Shown here: positions 1 to 5,170 of the stretch, one piece after another
Position numbering within the stretch: position 1 is the stretch's first letter
Layout: every line of letters begins with the position of its first letter
Assembly: GCA_002421845.1 (NCBI GenBank)
Contig: DISL01000060.1
Location: 1-5,170 of the forward strand
Origin: Epsilonproteobacteria bacterium UBA6211
Lineage (GTDB): Bacteria; Campylobacterota; Campylobacteria; Campylobacterales; Arcobacteraceae
Reading direction: 5' to 3'
DNA length: 5,170 nt
Position numbers and translations under genes: made by a program
Notes under the pieces: model-generated
Told to the model about the DNA's origin: nothing
The model's input: the letters and a program-made list of their open reading frames with translations, nothing else
Database searches by the model: none

Positions 1-396
1 ATAGTTATTTCAAATAATGAACTTCACGGTATAGAGGTTAGTGAAAATATTGCATGGCTTATAGATGAACTTCCTGCACTATCTATTGCAATGGCGGTAG
101 CAGAAGGGACTAGTACGGTAAGAAATGCAAAAGAGCTTCGTGTAAAAGAATCAGATAGAATAACTTCCGTTATATCTAATCTACAAAAATGCGGTATAGA
201 ATGTAGCGAATTTGAAGATGGATACACCATAACCGGAAGTAAATTAAACAGTGCAACCATAGATAGTCACGGCGACCATAGAATTGCTATGAGTTTTGCT
301 ATAGCAGGGCTATTATGTGGAATGAACATAGAAGACACTGAATGTATTATGACCTCTTTCCCTAATTTTGAGGACTTATTAACAACTCTAAGGTAG
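1..396 (+). CDS. aroA: 3-phosphoshikimate 1-carboxyvinyltransferase (EPSP synthase), C-terminal part
   Basis: EPSP synthase joins shikimate-3-phosphate and phosphoenolpyruvate to give 5-enolpyruvylshikimate-3-phosphate in the cytosolic shikimate pathway. The reading frame is open from base 1 and no start is visible, so the gene begins upstream. The 131 residues present are roughly the last third of a family usually about 430 residues long. Visible family motifs, numbered in this fragment, are IDELPAL (21-27, with the conserved catalytic-region Asp22), RVKESDRI (47-54), GDHRIAM (91-97) and TSFPNF (118-123). The TSFP form, rather than the KTFP of E. coli AroA, resembles what I recall of class II-like enzymes, but class cannot be assigned from this fragment. 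The gene ends in two adjacent in-frame stops (TAG 394-396, TGA 397-399). ispH starts four bases after the first stop, which suggests co-transcription. Identification is firm; only the N-terminal part is missing. Confidence 0.95.
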   Translation: MVISNNELHGIEVSENIAWLIDELPALSIAMAVAEGTSTVRNAKELRVKESDRITSVISNLQKCGIECSEFEDGYTITGSKLNSATIDSHGDHRIAMSFAIAGLLCGMNIEDTECIMTSFPNFEDLLTTLR

Positions 397-400
397 TGAA

Positions 401-1228
401 ATGAAGATAAAACTTGCATCATCCTATGGTTTTTGTTTTGGTGTAAAAAGGGCTATCCAAATAGCTAGTGAACATCAAAACTCATTTACTATGGGACCTC
501 TTATACACAACCAAAAAGAGATAGATAGACTTAAAAACGAACATAATGTGGGTCTTTACGAGCATATAGATGACGTAACAAACGGTAATACGGTAATAAT
601 AAGAACTCACGGTATCCCTAAAGATGATTTAAAAACACTAAAAAGTAAAGATGCTAAAGTCATAAATGCCACTTGCCCATTCGTGACCACTCCACAAAAT
701 ATTGTAAAAAAAATGTCTGGTGAAGGTTATAGTATCGTTATCTTCGGAGACAATTCACATCCTGAAGTAAAAGGGGTAAAAAGCTATGGCGAAGATGTCT
801 ATGTGGTATTAACACCCCAAGAACTAAAAAATATAAAATTCAAAAACGATAAAATTGCTACCGTTGCACAGACTACTAGAAAAAAAGAAGAATATATTGC
901 AATAGTAAACGAATTAATGCTAACATACAAGGAAGTAAGGGTTTTCAATACTATTTGTGATGCAACCTTTGAAAATCAAGCTGCGGCAAAAGAACTTTCT
1001 CAAGAAGCTGATATAATGCTTGTAATAGGTGGTAAAAACTCTTCAAATACCAAACAACTTTTCGATATTTGTAAAGCTCACTGTAAAGATAGCTATCTAA
1101 TAGAAGATGAGAGTGAACTAAATCCTGAGTGGTTCAAAGATAAAAAACTATGCGGTATCACGGCAGGTGCTAGTACACCCGATTGGGTTATACAAAAGTG
1201 TGTGGATAAGCTTAAGGACATTAGTTAA
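401..1228 (+). CDS. ispH: 4-hydroxy-3-methylbut-2-enyl diphosphate reductase (IspH/LytB)
   Basis: IspH is the cytosolic iron-sulfur enzyme of the last step of the MEP pathway. It reduces HMBPP to isopentenyl and dimethylallyl diphosphate. The 275-residue product is full length for the compact bacterial form. The three cysteines that hold the cluster are present: Cys12 (GFCFGVKRA), Cys92 (NATCPFV) and Cys186 (ICDAT). Substrate-binding positions are also visible: His36 (GPLIHN), His70 (RTHGIP), His120 and Glu122 (SHPEVKG), Thr158-Thr159 (AQTTRK), the 210-216 motif GGKNSSN, and ITAGASTP at 253-260. The ATG at 401 is supported by TAAGG at 389-393, seven bases upstream, which overlaps the last codons of aroA. 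The N-terminus matches the family, with the first Cys at residue 12. A period-7 repeat tract begins at the very end of the gene (from 1221) and includes its TAA stop. No missing residue or frameshift is seen. Confidence 0.97.
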   Translation: MKIKLASSYGFCFGVKRAIQIASEHQNSFTMGPLIHNQKEIDRLKNEHNVGLYEHIDDVTNGNTVIIRTHGIPKDDLKTLKSKDAKVINATCPFVTTPQNIVKKMSGEGYSIVIFGDNSHPEVKGVKSYGEDVYVVLTPQELKNIKFKNDKIATVAQTTRKKEEYIAIVNELMLTYKEVRVFNTICDATFENQAAAKELSQEADIMLVIGGKNSSNTKQLFDICKAHCKDSYLIEDESELNPEWFKDKKLCGITAGASTPDWVIQKCVDKLKDIS

Positions 1229-1311
1229 AAGTTATTAGCTTTTAGTGACTAAGGTCTGTAGTCAATTCTTATCTTCCGCCTACCATCTGCTACCTACCAC
1301 CTAATCAATAC
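1221..1311. repeat. Degenerate heptanucleotide repeat tract between ispH and rpsA
   Basis: Cut into sevens from 1221, the sequence falls into one register. Four units resemble TTAGTTA: TTAGTTA, AAAGTTA, TTAGCTT, TTAGTGA (1221-1248). Three transitional units follow (1249-1269). Then come about five units resembling CACCTAC: TATCTTC, CGCCTAC, CATCTGC, TACCTAC, CACCTAA (1270-1304), with a weak sixth, TCAATAC (1305-1311). CCTAC recurs exactly 14 bases apart, at 1279-1283 and 1293-1297. The second half is C-rich and nearly G-free on the + strand, unlike the flanking AT-rich genes. The first unit and part of the second lie in the end of ispH and supply its stop. It resembles in style the short tandem heptanucleotide repeats known from cyanobacterial intergenic regions, but homology is not claimed. 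It may be a slippage-prone spacer or a dispersed genomic repeat; function is unknown. Confidence 0.5.
1226..1264 (+). terminator. Two adjacent small hairpins, possible weak terminator after ispH
   Basis: Two perfect 6-bp inverted repeats, each with a 7-base loop, lie one base apart. The first is TAAAAG (1226-1231) with CTTTTA (1239-1244). The second is TGACTA (1246-1251) with TAGTCA (1259-1264), followed by a T-rich but interrupted run at 1266-1275. Neither stem is GC-rich and there is no clean U-tract, so strong Rho-independent termination is unlikely. The position just after ispH and before a separate promoter is right for attenuation of the aroA-ispH transcript. The palindromes may also simply follow from the heptad repeat. 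Confidence 0.25.
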
Positions 1312-1346
1312 TAAATTTAAGCAACTTTATGGTAAAATATTAGCCA
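1310..1346 (+). promoter_or_regulatory. Probable sigma-70 type promoter for rpsA
   Basis: The hexamer TAAAAT at 1333-1338 is preceded by TATGG and sits 39 bases before the rpsA start. Campylobacterota housekeeping promoters typically have a good -10 box with upstream AT-rich sequence and a poorly conserved -35, and this fits. The -35 region near 1310-1315 (ACTAAA) is weak. The expected transcription start is about 1344-1346, which would leave a leader of only about 33 bases before the rpsA ATG. This is a pattern match only; no start-site data are available. Confidence 0.5.
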
Positions 1347-1377
1347 CATAAAATAAATGGTAAATAAAGGGTAAGAA

Positions 1378-3054
1378 ATGGGTATCGGTAGATTAGATAT
1401 TGAGCAAGAAGCAGATTTTCAAGAAATGTCTTTTGAGCAAATGCTCAATGAATCTTTTGAGAACAGCGAAAATAACGCTATAGTAGATGGTGTTATAGTA
1501 GAAATCAACGGGGATAACGTACTTGTTGATGTTGGGCAAAAAATAGAGGGTATTTTAAATATTAATGAAATCAGAAATGACAAAGGTGAGTTGGTATTTA
1601 ATGTTGGTGACACACTAAGTGTAATGATTATGGGTAATCGAGGTGAGCGACCGTCAATCTCTTACAGAAATGTACTTCAAAGACAAAAGTTTAATTCATT
1701 TGTAGAAAAATACGGTGAAAATTTTGAAGATTTAATAATCGAAGGTAAAATCACTGAAGCTAAAAAAAGAGGTGGATTTGCTGTCGTTGATAAGGATGGA
1801 GTAGAGTATTTCCTTCCTGCAGCACAAAGTTATATGAAACCTTATGGTGCCGTAGGTAAAAAAATCAAAGCTAAAGTACTAAAAATCAATAAAAATCAAC
1901 ACTCTATAGTAATTTCAAGAAAAAAACTTGTAGATGACAGTAAAAAAGACAAAGAAGATAAAGTATCTTCAATCTTAGACAATAATTCAACACTAAACGG
2001 TACAGTGAAAAAAATCACAAGTTACGGTATGTTTGTAGATGTTAACGGTATAGACGGTCTTGTAAACTACAATGAAATAAGTTATAAAGGTCCTGTGAAT
2101 CCTGCGAACTATTATAAAGAAGGTGATGAAGTAAGCGTAAAAGTTTTAAGTTACGACAAAGACAAACAACACCTTTCATTGTCAATCAAGGCTGCACTTC
2201 CTGATCCATGGAAAGAGATAAAAGATGAGCTTGACGTGGGTGATGCTATCACTGTAACCGTAAGCAATTTTGAAAGTTACGGTGCGTTTGTTGACCTTGG
2301 AAACGATATAGAAGGTTTATTACATATTTCAGAAATAAGCTGGAATAAAAACGTAAAAAATCCAAAAGAGCTTTTAAATATCGGTGACGAAATTAATGTT
2401 GAAGTAATCGAACTTGACGTTGACAAAAGAAAATTAAGAGTAAGTTTGAAAAATCTACAAGAAAAACCTTTCTCTAAATTTGTAAAAGAACATAAAGTAG
2501 GTGATGTTGTAGAAGGTAAAGTTGCTACAATCACAGATTTCGGTGCGTTTGTAACAGTTGGTGATATAGATGCCCTTTTACATAATGAAGAAGCTAGTTG
2601 GGATTCAAACGTAAAATGTAAAGCACTATTTAAAAAAGGTGATGCTATAAAAGCTAAAATCATCAAAATAGATACGGAAAAAGAGAATGTTTCAATATCT
2701 GTAAAAGATACTATAGACTCTCCAACGGCAGCGTTTGCAAAACAACATTCTATAAACGATATAGTAAAAGCACCTATTAAAGATATAAAAGATTTCGGTA
2801 TATTCGTAGTATTAGAAAACGGTATAGACGGTCTTATCAGAACTGAAGATTTAGGTACTTTAAATGTAAGTGAACTAAAAGCAGGTGATGAAATAGAAGC
2901 TGTTATAGTAAATATAGATACAAAGAAAAACAGAGTAAGACTATCTGCAAGAAAAGTTGAAACTTTAAAACAAAGAGAAACTCTAAAATCTATAAATGAT
3001 GAATCAGGTATGACTCTTGGTGATATTTTAAGAGATCAAATCGCTCAAAACTAG
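1378..3054 (+). CDS. rpsA: 30S ribosomal protein S1
   Basis: S1 binds mRNA at the small ribosomal subunit and helps place it for translation initiation. The 558-residue protein contains six OB-fold S1 domains, at about residues 33-98, 118-182, 203-271, 288-358, 373-443 and 459-526, matching the six-domain architecture and the length usual in Gram-negative bacteria. Domains 3-6 carry the typical core, for example ITSYGMFVDVNGIDGLVN (213-230) and VSNFESYGAFVDLGNDIEGLLHISEISW, which spans 295-322; RLSARK (521-526) closes domain 6. Domains 1 and 2 are more divergent, as expected for the ribosome-docking half. The N-terminal extension (1-30) is acidic and rich in Glu, Asn, Ser and Phe. The ATG at 1378 is supported by AAAGGG (1366-1371), six bases upstream. 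It follows the promoter at 1333-1338 and lies 8 bases before serA. The predicted leader is short, with no obvious structured autoregulatory element like that of E. coli rpsA. Confidence 0.97.
   Translation: MGIGRLDIEQEADFQEMSFEQMLNESFENSENNAIVDGVIVEINGDNVLVDVGQKIEGILNINEIRNDKGELVFNVGDTLSVMIMGNRGERPSISYRNVLQRQKFNSFVEKYGENFEDLIIEGKITEAKKRGGFAVVDKDGVEYFLPAAQSYMKPYGAVGKKIKAKVLKINKNQHSIVISRKKLVDDSKKDKEDKVSSILDNNSTLNGTVKKITSYGMFVDVNGIDGLVNYNEISYKGPVNPANYYKEGDEVSVKVLSYDKDKQHLSLSIKAALPDPWKEIKDELDVGDAITVTVSNFESYGAFVDLGNDIEGLLHISEISWNKNVKNPKELLNIGDEINVEVIELDVDKRKLRVSLKNLQEKPFSKFVKEHKVGDVVEGKVATITDFGAFVTVGDIDALLHNEEASWDSNVKCKALFKKGDAIKAKIIKIDTEKENVSISVKDTIDSPTAAFAKQHSINDIVKAPIKDIKDFGIFVVLENGIDGLIRTEDLGTLNVSELKAGDEIEAVIVNIDTKKNRVRLSARKVETLKQRETLKSINDESGMTLGDILRDQIAQN
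2044..2061 (+). repeat. 18-base in-frame direct repeat in rpsA, copy 1 (S1 domain 3)
   Basis: The 18 bases encoding NGIDGL (residues 223-228) in S1 domain 3 are identical to those at 2818-2835 in domain 6. The copies start 774 bases apart (258 codons), so they are in the same frame. The bases on either side differ. The peptide identity comes from domain homology; full identity of all synonymous positions is the notable part. Confidence 0.85.
2818..2835 (+). repeat. 18-base in-frame direct repeat in rpsA, copy 2 (S1 domain 6)
   Basis: This is the second exact copy of the stretch at 2044-2061. It encodes NGIDGL at residues 481-486 of S1 domain 6. Recombination between the copies would remove 258 codons in frame, equivalent to three S1 domains. 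Confidence 0.85.
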
Positions 3055-3062
3055 GAGAAATT

Positions 3063-4643
3063 ATGTTATACACTATTGTAGTTTGTGACCATATACATCA
3101 AAAAGGTTTGAAATTACTTCAAACAAACAGCCAAATAAACTATGTTTTTGCGGCTGACCTTGATAAAACAGCTTTACTAGATGTTATTAAAGATGCTGAT
3201 GTATGTATTACTAGAAGTTCAACAGACGTTGACGCTAGATTTTTAGATGCTGCAAAAAAACTAAAAGCAGTTGTAAGAGCCGGAGTCGGTGTTGATAACG
3301 TTGATTTAAACGAATGTAGTAAAAGAGGTGTTATTGCTATGAACGTTCCTACTGCAAATACTATTGCAGCGGTTGAACTTACAATGGCACACATGCTATC
3401 TTGCGTTAGAAAATTCCCTTATGCTCATGCTCAACTTAAAAACGATAGAGTATGGAAAAGAGAAGACTGGTACGGTACTGAATTATACGGCAAAAAATTA
3501 GGTGTTATCGGTTTTGGTAATATCGGAAGCCGTGTTGGTATCAGATCAAAAGCGTTCGGTATGGATGTTATTGCTTATGACCCTTATATTAACCCTTCAA
3601 AAGCAACAGATGTAGGTGTAACATATACTAAAAACTTTGATGATATTTTAGCTTGTGATATTATTACTATACATACACCTAAAAACACTGAAACAACAAA
3701 TATGATTGATGCTGACAAAATAGCAAAAATGAAAGACGGTGTTATACTAATCAACTGTGCAAGAGGTGGATTATACAATGAAGACGCTCTTGTTGCCGGT
3801 CTAAAATCAGGCAAAATAGCTATGGCAGGTATTGATGTATTTTCAAAAGAACCTGCAACGAACCACCCGTTATTAGATTTACCTAATGTTACGGTTACGG
3901 CTCACCTTGGTGCTAATACACTAGAATCTCAAGAAAAGATTGCAATTCAAGCAGCTGAAAATGCTATAGAAGCAGCTATTGGAGCTAGTTATCCAAATGC
4001 TTTAAATTTACCTATAGATGAAACAAAAATACCTTCATTTGTAAAACCATATCTTGAACTTACTCAGAAAATGGCTTATTTACTTGCTCAAACTGATAAA
4101 AGTGCTATCAAGTCAATCAAACTTGAAGCAAGTGGAGATATAGCTGACTATCTTGATTCCATAGAGACATTTGCAACAGTAGGTGCATTAAAACTATCTT
4201 TAGCAGAACAAATCAACTATATAAACGCTCTATTTGTAGCTAAAGAGAGAGAAATAGAAGTAAGCTCTAGCAAAACTGCAAATACAAGCGGTTACAAAAA
4301 TAAAATCTCCGTAAAACTTACTACACAAAACGGTGTACATAGCGTAAGCGGTACTATATTTGACGAAGAGGTACAAAGAATAGTAGAAATTAACGGATTT
4401 TCACTTGATGTTGAGCCAAGCGGTCATATGATATTATTTAGCAACTCTGATGTTCCTGGTGTTATAGGTGAAGTAGGCAAACTTCTTGGTGATAATAACA
4501 TCAATATTGCAGACTTTAGACTAGGAAGAAACTCTAAAGGTGCATTGGCTGTTATTATTGTTGACGAAGAGGTAAATAGCGATATACTAAATAAAATGGC
4601 AAAACTGAAAGCAGCTATTAGCGTGTCATACGTTAATATTTAA
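3063..4643 (+). CDS. serA: D-3-phosphoglycerate dehydrogenase
   Basis: SerA oxidises 3-phosphoglycerate to 3-phosphohydroxypyruvate with NAD+, the first and committed step of serine synthesis in the cytosol. At 526 residues it is the long form with three parts. The first is a split substrate-binding domain (about 1-100 and 285-318). The second is a nucleotide-binding Rossmann domain (about 101-284) with GFGNIG at 150-155. After these come an intervening allosteric-type domain (about 320-450) and a C-terminal ACT domain (about 455-526). Catalytic residues are visible: Arg234 (NCARGG), Glu263 (SKEP) and His281 (TAHLGA). NAD-contacting Asp173 (YDPY) and Asp258 (GIDVF) are also present. The ACT core is SNSDVPGVIGEVGKLLG (460-476). 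The ACT domain suggests serine feedback control, by analogy with the long Mycobacterium enzyme. The ATG at 3063 has AGGAG (3053-3057) five bases upstream, overlapping the rpsA TAG stop, so translational coupling with rpsA is likely. Confidence 0.96.
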   Translation: MLYTIVVCDHIHQKGLKLLQTNSQINYVFAADLDKTALLDVIKDADVCITRSSTDVDARFLDAAKKLKAVVRAGVGVDNVDLNECSKRGVIAMNVPTANTIAAVELTMAHMLSCVRKFPYAHAQLKNDRVWKREDWYGTELYGKKLGVIGFGNIGSRVGIRSKAFGMDVIAYDPYINPSKATDVGVTYTKNFDDILACDIITIHTPKNTETTNMIDADKIAKMKDGVILINCARGGLYNEDALVAGLKSGKIAMAGIDVFSKEPATNHPLLDLPNVTVTAHLGANTLESQEKIAIQAAENAIEAAIGASYPNALNLPIDETKIPSFVKPYLELTQKMAYLLAQTDKSAIKSIKLEASGDIADYLDSIETFATVGALKLSLAEQINYINALFVAKEREIEVSSSKTANTSGYKNKISVKLTTQNGVHSVSGTIFDEEVQRIVEINGFSLDVEPSGHMILFSNSDVPGVIGEVGKLLGDNNINIADFRLGRNSKGALAVIIVDEEVNSDILNKMAKLKAAISVSYVNI

Positions 4644-4652
4644 GGGGTTTTG

Positions 4653-5170
4653 ATGCTTTTAAAAGAACAGTATTCTCCTATGTATTACCTAGCGGCACTC
4701 GGTGCCGGTGGGCTTAGCGTGTCATTTTATATGTATCTTATGTTTTTGATACCGCATAAAGACACTCCTATGGCAACATATAATCATATAATGCCTGTCT
4801 TAGCTGATGGTTCTATTTTATCATTTGTTACAGCTTTTTCTCTTGTGTTTATCATAGCATTTGCTTATTTACATTTTAAACTTCTAGTATGGAATATAAA
4901 ACAATATAAAGCATATAAAGAGACTCAAAGCTTTGAAAAACTAAAAACTACAAATGCAGAAGTAACCCTTTTAGCACTACCTTTAACATTTGCAATGACT
5001 ATCAATGTTTGTTTTGTTTTAGGAGCTACTTTTGTGCCAAATTTGTGGACTATTATAGAGTATATGTTTCCTTTTGCACTTCTTGGTTTTGGTGTAGTAG
5101 GATATTTTGCCCTAAAAATATTTCTTGAATATTTTTCAAGACTTATTAGCGGTGGTGAATTTGACTGTGA
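4653..5170 (+). CDS. Multi-pass membrane protein, N-terminal part (possible TsoY-family protein)
   Basis: A frame opens at ATG 4653 and runs to the window end without a stop (172 complete codons plus two bases), so the C-terminal part is missing. AAGGGG (4642-4647) lies five bases before the ATG and overlaps the serA TAA stop. An in-frame TTG directly before it (4650) is a less likely start. Four hydrophobic stretches fit transmembrane helices at about 12-34 (small residues, GAGGLSVSF), 54-80, 105-127 and 133-160. A basic/polar loop, KQYKAYKETQSFEKLK, spans 83-98. Histidines 35, 45 and 74 and cysteines 120 and 172 are present. There is no signal peptide cleavage site and no soluble domain. 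The N-terminus resembles, from memory, a membrane family in Campylobacterota that NCBI labels TsoY family (seleno)protein; tellurite-resistance/dicarboxylate-transporter-like (TDT) proteins are an alternative. Function is not known. The nine-base gap from serA suggests the same operon. Confidence 0.8.
   Translation, partial: MLLKEQYSPMYYLAALGAGGLSVSFYMYLMFLIPHKDTPMATYNHIMPVLADGSILSFVTAFSLVFIIAFAYLHFKLLVWNIKQYKAYKETQSFEKLKTTNAEVTLLALPLTFAMTINVCFVLGATFVPNLWTIIEYMFPFALLGFGVVGYFALKIFLEYFSRLISGGEFDC

Noticed and set aside
24..260. Minus-strand open frame inside aroA
   Set aside because: It is antisense to well-conserved EPSP synthase motifs and shows no protein-family signal.
394..399. TAG followed by in-frame TGA at the end of aroA, considered as a possible readthrough or selenocysteine site
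   Set aside because: The protein ends where the EPSP synthase family normally ends, and the next gene starts two bases after the TGA. Tandem stops are the simplest reading.
1270..1311. Possible CRISPR repeat or spacer material in the C-rich tract
   Set aside because: Units are only 7 bases, degenerate and contiguous. There are no unique spacers of about 30 bases and no long conserved repeat.
2277..2666. Open frame of 129 codons on the minus strand inside rpsA
   Set aside because: It lies antisense within a clearly conserved gene, is Ser/Thr/Leu/Phe-rich as expected from reverse reading of Lys/Glu/Asp/Val codons, and has no recognisable domain.
3140..3814. Two minus-strand open frames inside serA (3140-3394 and 3584-3814)
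   Set aside because: Both are antisense to the conserved dehydrogenase domain and have low-complexity Ser/Ala/Ile/Thr composition, with no motif or independent support.
1..5170. A new defence, mobile or biosynthetic system
   Set aside because: Four of the five genes are standard housekeeping genes in a conserved order. No transposase, integrase, tRNA, attachment site, phage or toxin-antitoxin feature is visible.

Overview
The window is AT-rich, gene-dense chromosomal DNA that looks like a member of the Campylobacterota (former Epsilonproteobacteria). The order aroA - ispH - rpsA - serA, all on the + strand, is a conserved arrangement known from Campylobacter and Helicobacter, and the proteins have the lengths usual in that group. 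The membrane protein that follows serA suggests a free-living lineage such as Sulfurimonas, Sulfurovum or Arcobacter relatives. That placement is an inference; genus and species cannot be settled by eye.

Layout. Positions 1-396 hold the C-terminal third of aroA (EPSP synthase, shikimate pathway), cut by the window edge. Four bases later comes complete ispH (401-1228, last step of the MEP isoprenoid pathway). A 149-base gap (1229-1377) is the only sizeable non-coding stretch. It contains a degenerate period-7 repeat tract, two small back-to-back hairpins and a likely sigma-70 type promoter. Then follow rpsA (1378-3054, ribosomal protein S1 with six S1 domains), serA (3063-4643, D-3-phosphoglycerate dehydrogenase with a C-terminal ACT domain) and the first 172 codons of a multi-pass membrane protein (4653 to the window end).

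How the genes relate. aroA and ispH are tightly packed and probably co-transcribed. rpsA, serA and the membrane gene are separated by only 8 and 9 bases, with Shine-Dalgarno sequences touching or overlapping the previous stop codon. They therefore probably form a second transcription unit driven from the promoter near 1333-1338. The four named genes are housekeeping functions: aromatic amino acid synthesis, isoprenoid synthesis, translation initiation and serine synthesis. They share no single pathway.

I see no new defence, mobile or biosynthetic system. The points most worth a second look are the heptanucleotide repeat tract between ispH and rpsA, and the partial membrane protein, which may belong to a family that includes selenoproteins.
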